A program made the position numbers and the translations under genes. Below the pieces are notes generated by a model. It was not told the DNA's origin. It saw nothing but the letters and a program-made list of their open reading frames with translations, and made no database searches. 64,000 bases of DNA. Origin: a virus. Shown piece by piece: positions 32,809-41,347 of the stretch (its first letter is position 1; every line of letters begins with the position of its first letter). The stretch spans positions 1-64,000 of the IMG/VR virus record IMGVR_UViG_3300017818_000007. The stretch is one strand, 5' to 3'.

Positions 32809-32837
32809 ATTATATTTAGTCTTTATCTAAAAGTCAA
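32809..32837 (-). promoter_or_regulatory. Sigma70-type promoter of gp32-uvsX-uvsY, with overlapping late box
   Basis: Minus strand TTGACT (32837-32832), 17-base spacer, TATAAT (32814-32809). ACTAAATA, a late-type box, overlaps the spacer and -10 at 32820-32813, which could allow early and late transcription from nearly the same start. Confidence 0.8.
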
Positions 32838-33485
32838 CTACTTTTTAAGATAAGTTTGCCAAAAATTCCATGCAGGCATCCAAACCATATTGATTACAAT
32901 ACGTCTTGGTACAACTGTTGGTGTTGCACTTGCATGAAATTGGTTTGATGGAAATAGTATTGCTGATCCTTTTTTTGGAACGTTTGCAATCAGTTCCTTC
33001 ATATCATCTTGAGGACCTAAATGGTCTGGCTTCCCATATGGATTTGCTCCAACATTTTTATCAAAAATTCTTGTTGGTCCATCTGCTTCATTAACATAGT
33101 AAACCATACTTAATGATTCTTCATATGGTTGATCAATATGTGGCGGATGAAACATTGTCTCATCTGAACCGTCTGGCGTTAATAAATTGGCCTTAATTCG
33201 AGTAAGTTCTTTTACAGGAATTCCCGTTTCTTTTTCAAAAAAGTAAAAGATAGGTTTGATCATTTCAAACGTTTGGCTAGCATGGCCAGTTTGAGGATTT
33301 AGTATGTCATGAACAAACTGTGGACTTTCTTTTATTTTTTCTTTATTTGCTAAGAATTGAAATTCCCAACTAGAAAAGCCACTTGTGTTATCCTGCCAAG
33401 TCCAAGGTAAAGAAGGATCCATAAAGATTGCTTCTAAATGGTCCTGCATACTTTTAGGTATTAAGTCTTCAAATATATGATACAT
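32838..33485 (-). CDS. 2OG-Fe(II) oxygenase
   Basis: A 215-residue dioxygenase with His116-x-Asp118 (MFHPPHIDQP), His184 (NQFHASATPT) and Arg194/195 (VPRRIVINM). These are the complete iron and 2-oxoglutarate binding residues. Substrate is unknown; phage homologues are common beside replication genes. The gp32 -35 box lies inside its stop region. Confidence 0.85.
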   Translation of the reverse strand: MYHIFEDLIPKSMQDHLEAIFMDPSLPWTWQDNTSGFSSWEFQFLANKEKIKESPQFVHDILNPQTGHASQTFEMIKPIFYFFEKETGIPVKELTRIKANLLTPDGSDETMFHPPHIDQPYEESLSMVYYVNEADGPTRIFDKNVGANPYGKPDHLGPQDDMKELIANVPKKGSAILFPSNQFHASATPTVVPRRIVINMVWMPAWNFWQTYLKK

Positions 33486-33517
33486 ACACTTACTTATTAA
33501 GTATGTTTATGAGTCAG

Positions 33518-35584
33518 TTATTTTCTGATTCCAGCAAGTGTTTTGATTCTATTTAGATCTTCGTTTGTCTTACGTAGTGCTTTTTTCACACCAGGGTGAT
33601 CTGATAAACCTTTTGCAATTTTTTCAATTGTATCAACAGCACCACTATAATTTCCGCCTTTGTAGCGTTTATCGTTTAGCACACCATAAGCCATTTTAAT
33701 TTGTTTATCGCTAAACCCGTGGTTGTCTTTTTCAGCACCCTTTTCTTCCTCTACTTCGTCGCCAAGTTGTACCTTATTCCCGGTCAGTTTGGATACAAAC
33801 TTTTCAACTAGATCCCCTACGGAATCACCAAAACGCTTACGAGCGGAAATAACCACACCTGTTTCGCCTTTTGGAAACGCTCCAGTTTCTTTGTCATAGA
33901 ATGAGCGAACAAACTCTAATACTTCTTCTGCAGAAGATTTAGTGTCTTTAGGTTCTTCTTCTTGTCCAGCAAGACTCATAGAACCGTCTTTACCAATTAC
34001 AACATCTGTTGTATCTGCTTCAGACATATCACCAAAGTCTAAGTCATCCATAGCCTCTGGCATATTGTTTTTAACATAAGAGTAAATCAAAGGTTTAGCA
34101 TCAGCATCAGCATCTTTTTCTGCTAGTGCTTTGATGTCATTTACAAATGTTATATCATCAATGATTCCTTCTAAACTGCTAATTGCGTTTGTTCCATCTG
34201 GACCAACTGGTAGGTCTCTTTGTAGAAGTTTGTTTAATACAGCAATACGTTGGTTGTCTAAGTTTTCGTCAACAACATCGTTTGCCCATGATTCAAATTC
34301 ATCAATGTCTTCACCGTGTGCGTATTTGTTATCACGGTTTGCCCATCGATCGTCTGCATCTTCTTGTGCCGCGGCCATAAGTTCGTCTGGATCTTGCATT
34401 TCAAGATCCGTATCAGCATCGTAGCCTAGTTTGCTATTACCGTCCATAGCACAACTTAAATGAAATGACTTTGGATGTACAACTGGTCTGCCGTCAACTA
34501 TTGTTGCTGTGTAATAAAGAGTACAGCCTGTAGTTTCACCGTCATCACCTACACCCTCGAAATCAACTTCACCATCAAAATGCTCTGGATCAAATCCTTC
34601 GTTAGCAAGTTTATCAAGATCTACTGTTGTTTCACTAATACGCTTTTGATGAATACTGTGTAGTAATGGGAACATATCAGTTAGGTCCTCATTAAATTGA
34701 GGAATAGTAAATGCATTGGTTAGATCGTTTACAACGTCATCACCCAATTGGTTGTCCATATCAGTTGCGACAAAGTTTTCTTTTTGTTGTGTATAGTATG
34801 ATTGGGTTTGTAATTTTTTAATGTGTGTTCTTAGGTTTTCAAGTTCAGCATTACTACCTTCAATAATATCATTTGAAGTTTGATTCATAAAGTCTTTGTT
34901 TTGTACATATCTTTTGAACGCTGTTAGTTTAGCAATGTTTGATGAAGTTTCAATAATGTGTTTACCAAACTCATCATGTGGAAGTCCGCCGTTTGCAACG
35001 TGACGTGACATTGCTCTAGCACCTGCTAAGTGATTGTATGGATACTTAAATCTTTCTCCTGCTTCGTTTTCAATAAAAAGTGTTTGAATATTTCTAGCAC
35101 GAGCACCCATTTGCTCTGCATTAATTTCCTTTTTATGTCTAATAATTAATCTTGTTCTATCTAAGTTTTCATAACTAGATTTTGTAGTACCATACATTGC
35201 TGACTCCTGAACTTTATTTCCTAAATATTTATAGTCACGTTTGTCTAAATTACTTTTAGCAATATCCTTAGCATCAAATCCCATCATATGTTTCTTAGAA
35301 AAGAATCTCATATCTTTTAAGAAATCATACCATGCATCTTCTGTTGCTTCGTTAGCGTTTTCGAGCATTCCCTGGCTAAAATACAGTTTTAATGTATCAG
35401 GATCCTTAATGCTTATGCTTACAGCACCTTGATTCTCTCCATCGACTACATAGTCAAAATCAAAGAATCGTGCCTTGCTCTCCTCGCTAGTAGGAGCACC
35501 GTTTTCGTCACCCATTTCAATGCGTGGAAAACGTGATCTAATTTTCTCAAATAGAGATGATGCTATTGAATCTAAACCCTTCAT
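33518..35584 (-). CDS. Large putative virion protein (688 aa)
   Basis: A large helical, acidic protein with Asp/Glu-rich stretches (e.g. DPDELMAAAQEDADDRWANR) and a Gly/Lys C-terminal region (YKGGNYSGAVDTIEKIAKGL). No membrane segment or catalytic motif is visible. I start it at 35584: TATAAATA lies five bases upstream of that ATG. A start ten codons earlier would overlap terL and place the promoter inside the gene. It follows terL and has a late promoter, so a structural or injected virion protein is likely. Confidence 0.6.
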   Translation of the reverse strand: MKGLDSIASSLFEKIRSRFPRIEMGDENGAPTSEESKARFFDFDYVVDGENQGAVSISIKDPDTLKLYFSQGMLENANEATEDAWYDFLKDMRFFSKKHMMGFDAKDIAKSNLDKRDYKYLGNKVQESAMYGTTKSSYENLDRTRLIIRHKKEINAEQMGARARNIQTLFIENEAGERFKYPYNHLAGARAMSRHVANGGLPHDEFGKHIIETSSNIAKLTAFKRYVQNKDFMNQTSNDIIEGSNAELENLRTHIKKLQTQSYYTQQKENFVATDMDNQLGDDVVNDLTNAFTIPQFNEDLTDMFPLLHSIHQKRISETTVDLDKLANEGFDPEHFDGEVDFEGVGDDGETTGCTLYYTATIVDGRPVVHPKSFHLSCAMDGNSKLGYDADTDLEMQDPDELMAAAQEDADDRWANRDNKYAHGEDIDEFESWANDVVDENLDNQRIAVLNKLLQRDLPVGPDGTNAISSLEGIIDDITFVNDIKALAEKDADADAKPLIYSYVKNNMPEAMDDLDFGDMSEADTTDVVIGKDGSMSLAGQEEEPKDTKSSAEEVLEFVRSFYDKETGAFPKGETGVVISARKRFGDSVGDLVEKFVSKLTGNKVQLGDEVEEEKGAEKDNHGFSDKQIKMAYGVLNDKRYKGGNYSGAVDTIEKIAKGLSDHPGVKKALRKTNEDLNRIKTLAGIRK

Positions 35585-35589
35585 ATATG

Positions 35590-35597
35590 TATTTATA
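35590..35597 (-). promoter_or_regulatory. Late promoter, leaderless type (perfect TATAAATA)
   Basis: A perfect T4-late consensus five bases before the chosen ATG of the 688-residue gene. Confidence 0.65.
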
Positions 35598-35600
35598 CTA

Positions 35601-37190
35601 TTAGAAAGAAACAAACACCGGCATTGGTGTTATCATTTCTGTGTCTAAGTCCTTCATTTTCTCGTAAATTGCTGGATCCCAATCCGCTAATATTTGTTGC
35701 ATTCGAACGTTAAGCAATGTAGCACTAACAAGGTCATCGTGTTCCCCTGTCTTAGCACCAAATGTAGTGCCGTGTGCTACATATGCTTTAAGTTCTGAAA
35801 TAAGCGGTTTACTTTTAATTTTTAGTTTGCTTGTTTCTAGCAAGTGCTTAAATTTAGCACAAGCACTCATTTTAGTTTTGTGTGTTGTATTAAATCCTTT
35901 TCTAAACTTTCGCACATGGCCTTTTCTAATAGGCTCACTCAAAAACATACCGTAAATGTTTTCTTCACCGTAGTCATTGATGGTCACTAGTGCGGCTTCG
36001 CCTATGGCGTTATTTTCGACTGAATAATACACCTGAGGCAAACTGCCAGACAGTTCTTCGCATTGTTCTTTTATATTTTTTGTTATATCTGCTAATATCC
36101 TGACTTGCCCTTGGATAGGTGTAGTGTTGTGTTGCCACTCTGCTACTTGTTCAAAAGTAGGTAATTCAAATACTTGAATTGCCGCATAGTCTCCTCCTGT
36201 ACCTAAACTTGGGTCCATACTTACAACATACGTCATCTTAGGATTACAATCTTTATACCACCTAGTCTGACCCATTCTTTTTGAAGGTTCTAAACCTTCA
36301 AGTTCTGCAAGTCGAACACTGTTGATTAATGTTTCGTCAAAGATTAAGAATTCACATTCGTGTTCTCGACGGAAACGTTCTTCACCAATACGTGATTTTT
36401 CTTCAGCCGCCCATTGATCATCTCGATCTGGATGTTCACTCCAATGAGCAGTAAACGCATAAAAGCCATTGATACCAACTTCAGTATCATTACCATGTTC
36501 GTCAAATCTTTTTGTTGCTTCAGTCCAAATAAGTGCAAATTGATCTTCGTCACTGTTTGGTGTTGAAGTAATAATTGCTTTACCACCTGTTGCTAGTGTA
36601 GGTGAAATAGCAGTCCAGAATTCTTTAGCAATAGTAGGATTAACGAATGCAAACTCATCACAGTATAGTAAAGATATTGACATACCTCGTCCCGTGTTGT
36701 CTGTGGTTGTTTGTGATACAATACGTGATCCGTTATCAAATTCCATTGATCCCTTGTTATACGATACAACACCGCAACGTATATGATCTGGACAGTCTTC
36801 ATATGCATATCTTATTCTATGCATGATTTCTTGAGCGCCTGCATACTTGTGTGCCGCAATAAGCACAGTCACATCAGGGTTAAACATTGCGTACCATAAT
36901 AGATATCCTGCCGCCGTTGTAGACTTACCTGTCTGTCTTGGTAGCATATTAATATTAAATCTATAACTGTGATATGAATCTACAAGTCTTTCTTGGAATT
37001 CAAAAGGTTGAAACAACAACTTACCTTTAGTAGGATGTTGAATGTAAAAGAAGTTATCCATAAAGTACTTGGGTCCAGTAGTTGGATCCATGCAGGCTTT
37101 AAGGTCTTCAATTTGTTCTTTTGTATATCTTGTCTTACTGTGTGCTTTTTTAACTAGTACACCGTCAAGACTTTTTCCTGTCTGTGCCAT
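35601..37190 (-). CDS. 17: Terminase large subunit (T4 gp17)
   Basis: The ATPase-nuclease motor that packages DNA into the prohead. Walker A PRQTGKST is at residues 84-91 and Walker B LLYCDEF at 174-180. The nuclease domain begins with Asp326 (SMDPSLGTGGD), with ENNAIGE and GEHDDLVSA near the C-terminus supplying further acidic ligands. Length 529 is typical. It lacks a Shine-Dalgarno and has ACTAAATA five bases before its ATG. Confidence 0.95.
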   Translation of the reverse strand: MAQTGKSLDGVLVKKAHSKTRYTKEQIEDLKACMDPTTGPKYFMDNFFYIQHPTKGKLLFQPFEFQERLVDSYHSYRFNINMLPRQTGKSTTAAGYLLWYAMFNPDVTVLIAAHKYAGAQEIMHRIRYAYEDCPDHIRCGVVSYNKGSMEFDNGSRIVSQTTTDNTGRGMSISLLYCDEFAFVNPTIAKEFWTAISPTLATGGKAIITSTPNSDEDQFALIWTEATKRFDEHGNDTEVGINGFYAFTAHWSEHPDRDDQWAAEEKSRIGEERFRREHECEFLIFDETLINSVRLAELEGLEPSKRMGQTRWYKDCNPKMTYVVSMDPSLGTGGDYAAIQVFELPTFEQVAEWQHNTTPIQGQVRILADITKNIKEQCEELSGSLPQVYYSVENNAIGEAALVTINDYGEENIYGMFLSEPIRKGHVRKFRKGFNTTHKTKMSACAKFKHLLETSKLKIKSKPLISELKAYVAHGTTFGAKTGEHDDLVSATLLNVRMQQILADWDPAIYEKMKDLDTEMITPMPVFVSF

Positions 37191-37195
37191 ACTAA

Positions 37196-37203
37196 TATTT
37201 AGT
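37196..37203 (-). promoter_or_regulatory. Late promoter, leaderless type
   Basis: ACTAAATA with five bases to the terL ATG. Confidence 0.65.
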
Positions 37204-37217
37204 GAGGTTTTGTGGGG

Positions 37218-37391
37218 TTAAGAGTTTTTCTTTGCCATCTTAGTTGCAGTAGCATACATTACTGCTTCTGCATCTTTGCCATAGCGGTCTTTAAAATCGC
37301 CTTTGGCTTTTTTCATACCTTTGACGTATTTTTCTTTGGTCTTTTCTTCTTTCTTAGAAAGTTTACGTTCTGTTAGTTCGTATATACGCAT
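37218..37391 (-). CDS. Small basic protein before terL (57 aa)
   Basis: A Lys-rich protein (MRIYELTERKLSKKEEKTKE...) ending RYGKDAEAVMYATATKMAKK, a segment similar to short proteins encoded near virion genes of marine phages. Its ATG overlaps the TAA of the upstream 701-residue gene (TAATG), implying translational coupling. The RYGK..EVMYATA-like motif recurs in phage capsid-associated peptides, but the function is unknown. Confidence 0.65.
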   Translation of the reverse strand: MRIYELTERKLSKKEEKTKEKYVKGMKKAKGDFKDRYGKDAEAVMYATATKMAKKNS

Positions 37392-39496
37392 TATGGAACA
37401 AGGGTAATGCCGCTTGGTGACACTCCTCTACTTGCTCCCGGACCTTTTGCCGCAGTTTGAAGAGCCTTCCAAACAGCAGAAACATCGTCAACTTCTTTTC
37501 CAACATTTTTAAGAAGATTAATAACTTCTCTATTTTTTGGATCTAAAAATAGTGATTCGCCAGTTTTTAAGTTTTTAACAACAACTTGTCCTACATTATT
37601 TAAATCTACCATTAACTCAGATCCTTTAACAGCCTTGTGTGCTTCTGCCGCTTTTGCAGTAAGTTTTTTAACTTCTGCAAGGATTTCAGCACTTGTTTTT
37701 TCTGTTGCTTGTGTTGCTTGAGCAAGTTTTTTTGAATTAACAAGTTCGTCAACAATACCTTTTCCTAAGTCTTGCATTTCTTTTGCTTTTTTTGCTTTAG
37801 CCGATAATGCAAGTTTAGAACCAATTTTTATGCCTCCGCCGCCAACAAAAGTTAACCCAACAAAGAAGTAGAAACTATTAAGTTCACTTTCCATTGCTGG
37901 ATCCGGACCGTCGCCATTATCTTGTGTAAATTGACACCAACCTGGTTTAAAGTATTTGTTTTGTTTATAGAATGCACCGCATTGTGCAGATGATTCTCTA
38001 GTGCCACTAAGTCCAAATGGAATAGCATCAACAAAAATGCTAAAGTCGTTTCCGGCTTGTTCGTACATATTAATTGCTTGATCAACTGTAAGATATACGC
38101 CGCCGACAAATAATAAAGCGCCAAGGACAAACCAGATCCACTCGGTTAAAATTTCTTCTTCAGTTAAGGTTTCTAGATATTGTTTGTCGTAGCCTGACTC
38201 AATTAAATTTTTTTTTTGGTCTGCTGTTGACAGTGTTAAACTTTCATTTATGAACGAAATGTAGTCGCTCCTGAGTGCTTCTTCAATATCTTCAAGTGGG
38301 TTATCTCCCTGCTTTGAAAACTTGCGAGGCAATTTCTTAAGTTCTGTCTTACCGTATTCATCTTCTAATTCTTCGTCTGAATACTTTTCGCCTTCTTTCT
38401 CATTGCCCATTGAGTTAGCATAACCTTCTTGTTGTGCAGGATCTTTAACACGTAAGTCTTGTGGATGCTTACTGCCGTTTAGTCCATTAAGTCCTGCTAG
38501 TCTAGTAATGTCTTCAACATCACTGTACTGTTCGTTAGGCTGATTTTCGTATTCTGCTTCTTCTGTGTCTCCACAACCGCAGTTGCCGTTAATGTTGTCA
38601 TCACCTTTCATAGTCATGTCAGGTGCATCATCTTGTGGCATCATGTCTTGGCTTACTGGTTTCATTCCAGCAAGTTGCATAATTCTTTGTAGTGCTGGTA
38701 AGTCTTCTGGACTATCAGCAGTAATAGTAATTGCTTCGTTTACTGATTCTTTCATTGCTTTGTTTTTAGCATAGCAATCGCAGTGTTCACAATCTGGACC
38801 GCATTTACATTCTGTGACTGGCTTACCGCAACAAGCCTTTGGACACATCTCAACGCCTTCTTTAACAGGTCCTTTTTTCTTTTTATCTTTAAGTGCCTTT
38901 TTCATAGGCTCTTTTTTGTCGCCATCTTTATCAAAGTCTAAGTAATCTGGTTTTGCTTTCTTACCTTCTTCAACCGACTCGTGTTCAATGCTTTCAAAGT
39001 TCCCTTGATTTAAGTTCCACTTCAAATACTCTTGTGCATTATTGAACTTAATCTTTTGTCCATTAATGTTCATCTCTTGAGGAAATGGAATTGTTTGATT
39101 TTTTCCTGTTGGAGTTTTAAATGTAATGCGTTTTAAATCATCAGCAATGTCTACAATCTCTCCACTGCCGAACACCTTTTTACCAATAAGTTTAGCAAAT
39201 CTGCTAGTAGGTGCTTGTGCCTTCTGTGCGTTAGGGTTAGGTTGTACTGGCTTACCTGGTGTTGTTTGTGTTTGTGGTGTTGTTTGTGTGCGTGTATTGA
39301 CAGTAGCCGCATCTAATTCATCAAATGCACCCGCCGCTCTTGCTCTCATTGCATCCGCTTGTTGTTTAGTTAGCGGTGCTTCATTAACACTACCGTTCAT
39401 GCGTGTTGTATTATCGATTGCATCCACTACGTTAGGATTCTTTGCATCTAGTTCACGTAATCTTTTTAATACATCATGCATTTCAAATGTTGCCAT
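37391..39496 (-). CDS. Large virion-type protein with Cys cluster, EF-hand-like loop and membrane segments (701 aa)
   Basis: The domain order is a disordered Thr/Gln/Pro linker (65-95), a small beta domain (100-165), an EF-hand-like loop YLDFDKDGDKKEP (185-197) before a Lys-rich stretch, and eight Cys within residues 218-241. Two strongly hydrophobic segments follow (WIWFVLGALLFVGGVYLTV near 455 and FYFFVGLTFVGGGG near 540), then a helical C-terminal region. CAGGGGAATAA precedes the ATG. The mix of metal-binding and membrane parts suits a protein ejected with DNA; this is inference. Confidence 0.6.
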   Translation of the reverse strand: MATFEMHDVLKRLRELDAKNPNVVDAIDNTTRMNGSVNEAPLTKQQADAMRARAAGAFDELDAATVNTRTQTTPQTQTTPGKPVQPNPNAQKAQAPTSRFAKLIGKKVFGSGEIVDIADDLKRITFKTPTGKNQTIPFPQEMNINGQKIKFNNAQEYLKWNLNQGNFESIEHESVEEGKKAKPDYLDFDKDGDKKEPMKKALKDKKKKGPVKEGVEMCPKACCGKPVTECKCGPDCEHCDCYAKNKAMKESVNEAITITADSPEDLPALQRIMQLAGMKPVSQDMMPQDDAPDMTMKGDDNINGNCGCGDTEEAEYENQPNEQYSDVEDITRLAGLNGLNGSKHPQDLRVKDPAQQEGYANSMGNEKEGEKYSDEELEDEYGKTELKKLPRKFSKQGDNPLEDIEEALRSDYISFINESLTLSTADQKKNLIESGYDKQYLETLTEEEILTEWIWFVLGALLFVGGVYLTVDQAINMYEQAGNDFSIFVDAIPFGLSGTRESSAQCGAFYKQNKYFKPGWCQFTQDNGDGPDPAMESELNSFYFFVGLTFVGGGGIKIGSKLALSAKAKKAKEMQDLGKGIVDELVNSKKLAQATQATEKTSAEILAEVKKLTAKAAEAHKAVKGSELMVDLNNVGQVVVKNLKTGESLFLDPKNREVINLLKNVGKEVDDVSAVWKALQTAAKGPGASRGVSPSGITLVP

Positions 39497-39498
39497 AA

Positions 39499-39993
39499 TT
39501 ATTCCCCTGATTGTCTTTCTTTTGCTTCTTTAGCAAGACTTTGTAAAAACGTTTCTTTACCTTTTTCTGTGACAACTAACTCATCTTTATTAACATCAGG
39601 TGCATCTTTGTATTCTGGATCACCAAGTTTTGCTTCGTATGGCTTATTGTCTGATTCTTTTTGCATTTCCTCATAGTCTTCACCTGGCTTACGAACTCTT
39701 AAGTTCTCAACACTTACATTACAGAAATTTGCAATGTAATGTCTTAGGTGATCCTGTGTTGTAGGATAGTTTAAAGTAGTTTCATAAACTGTGACTTCTG
39801 AGTTTGGATTTTGTGGAAAGTCTAAAGGTAAACTTTGAATAGGAGTTTTTTTACCTGAAGATAGATTAGCAATTTCAAACTTTTTAAGTGCAGTTTCTAA
39901 ACGGTCGTCAAACCCTTCAGGTAATTCGCCCGCCAGTTTAATAACAAAATCGTATTGTTTTGATGCTTCTGCAAGATACTTTTTAAAATCCAT
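39499..39993 (-). CDS. Conserved virion/assembly-type protein (164 aa)
   Basis: The N-terminal part (MDFKKYLAEASKQYDFVIKL...) followed by TPIQSLPLDFP and YETTLNYPTTQDHLRHYIAN resembles a conserved protein of marine T4-like phages near packaging genes. The C-terminal third is charged and probably unstructured. AGGAG precedes the ATG, and a GATAAATA box lies ~23 bases upstream. No function is known. Confidence 0.6.
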   Translation of the reverse strand: MDFKKYLAEASKQYDFVIKLAGELPEGFDDRLETALKKFEIANLSSGKKTPIQSLPLDFPQNPNSEVTVYETTLNYPTTQDHLRHYIANFCNVSVENLRVRKPGEDYEEMQKESDNKPYEAKLGDPEYKDAPDVNKDELVVTEKGKETFLQSLAKEAKERQSGE

Positions 39994-40014
39994 GTTAACT
40001 CCTAATATATACAG

Positions 40015-40506
40015 TTATTTATCTTCTTTCTTATTTAAAATCTCTTCTATGAGCGAGTTGCGATCTATGATAATGCCCTCACTATCAACAGTATTAGCGC
40101 CATCGCCCATTTTTTGGTCTAATGATTGCTTTTTAAGTTGTAATTCAATCATTTTTAACTTTTTATCCATTTTTTGGCTCTTAGCATCAATAGCATTTTT
40201 AAGCATAGTACCTGCTACTTCAAAAATACGTCCTGCATAGCGGCTTTCTACATTCATACCCAGATCCATTAGATCTTCATATGTAGTTTTGGCTTTATCT
40301 GCTAGTTCATCTAGTTCTTTATCTGCTAATTCACCAAGTCCTTTAACCATAGGAAGTGCCGCCGATATTTTATCAAACTCTGCAATGCTACGTTCCATTT
40401 GTTTGGTTTGTTTAATTGTATTAACGTCTGGAGCAGGTTCTTCAACTTGTTCCATTGTTTCTTTAACTTCTGGAAGTTCTAACAACTCTTCTAGTTTCTT
40501 TGTCAT
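40015..40506 (-). CDS. 16: Terminase small subunit (gp16-like)
   Basis: A 163-residue helical protein. The N-terminal LEELLELPEVKETM and the long central coiled coil (YEDLMDLGMNVESRYAGRIF..., KLKMIELQLKKQSLDQKM) match the layout of T4-type small terminases, which form a ring and regulate gp17. It is encoded upstream of gp17 but separated by three genes. Confidence 0.75.
   Translation of the reverse strand: MTKKLEELLELPEVKETMEQVEEPAPDVNTIKQTKQMERSIAEFDKISAALPMVKGLGELADKELDELADKAKTTYEDLMDLGMNVESRYAGRIFEVAGTMLKNAIDAKSQKMDKKLKMIELQLKKQSLDQKMGDGANTVDSEGIIIDRNSLIEEILNKKEDK
40016..40023 (-). promoter_or_regulatory. Late promoter box
   Basis: GATAAATA, about 22 bases before the 164-residue gene and overlapping the end of the small-terminase gene. 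Confidence 0.4.
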
Positions 40507-40514
40507 ACTATTAC

Positions 40515-40955
40515 TTACCTTCTTTTGCCTTGGTGGAATAAATCTTTTTCTGTCACAATCCTAAAAAACACGCCATTTTGTTTAGCATACTTTGCCGCGG
40601 CTTCCCATTTTGCTTTATTTTTAATAAACTGTGCTTGATTATATGTATTCTTACCAACACTTTCACGTACAGTTTGATTCTCTGGTTTTATTTCAATTAT
40701 TTCTGCTTTTGTTTTTCCTTTTTTATTAGCATACACAATAAAAAAGTCTGGAACATAAATTGTATACTTTCCTGTAAGAGGATCTCTATAAGGTATCTTT
40801 ATACTTTCACTTGCCCATTTTGCAATAGCAGGATGTTCGTCACACATTTTCATAAAGTGCCATTCCCAACTACTGCGGTACATTGGTGTTTTTATCCCAA
40901 CATACTTGTCGGGATTTTTCATTTCAAATCTGCCTTGAGCAAACTTTAAGGCCAT
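40515..40955 (-). CDS. Head completion protein, nuclease-like (gp4 type)
   Basis: A 146-residue protein with MYRSSWEWHFMKMCDEHP near residue 25, IPYRDPLTGKYTIYVPDFFI near residue 54 and AEIIEIKPENQTV near residue 83. The E...D...E.K arrangement is that of the TnsA/gp4-type endonuclease fold used in T4 head completion. It sits directly before gp16. Confidence 0.75.
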   Translation of the reverse strand: MALKFAQGRFEMKNPDKYVGIKTPMYRSSWEWHFMKMCDEHPAIAKWASESIKIPYRDPLTGKYTIYVPDFFIVYANKKGKTKAEIIEIKPENQTVRESVGKNTYNQAQFIKNKAKWEAAAKYAKQNGVFFRIVTEKDLFHQGKRR

Positions 40956-40957
40956 AA

Positions 40958-41338
40958 CTACTCACCACTATCAATGATGTTTCTTTTTGCACTGTTCCAA
41001 ACACTTACTCGTGCAGTACCTAATGTGCTAGACTTTGGCCTATTAATATTTAAAATTTCTCCTAAGAGATCAGTTAATTCCATATTAGGTGTTTGTCTAA
41101 TTTCTTCATAAACTACCATTGGATCAAGTTCATCAATATTACACTGTGTTAAGATAATGTTTGTTGTTTCTTTTGCAGTTTCTTCGCCCATACCTTTTGA
41201 TTTTAAAATATTAACAAACGCGGCAACATCTGATGTTTTTAAATTAATTTGCTGTCTATTAAAATTATTAAAAAAGTCAGTTGTTGTATCTGCACTATTG
41301 GCTGAAACATTATTAGTGTAAATATTTTCTGTTCCCAT
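40958..41338 (-). CDS. Hypothetical structural-region protein (126 aa)
   Basis: A small helical protein (NLKTSDVAAFVNILKSKGMG..., NIDELDPMVVYEEIRQTPNM) with an Asn/Thr-rich N-terminus. It lies between gp4-like and tail-tube-associated genes with three-base spacing to the former, so a baseplate or neck role is possible. No family named. Confidence 0.55.
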   Translation of the reverse strand: MGTENIYTNNVSANSADTTTDFFNNFNRQQINLKTSDVAAFVNILKSKGMGEETAKETTNIILTQCNIDELDPMVVYEEIRQTPNMELTDLLGEILNINRPKSSTLGTARVSVWNSAKRNIIDSGE

Positions 41339-41347
41339 AATTTATTC

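Noticed and set aside
39126-39533. Rightward 135-codon frame opposite the 701-residue gene
   Set aside because: It is antisense to a clearly coding gene and its Ser/Ala/Leu-rich sequence is what the complementary strand would give.
40578-40949. Rightward 123-codon frame opposite the gp4-like gene
   Set aside because: Antisense shadow rich in Phe/Cys, with no ribosome binding site or promoter.
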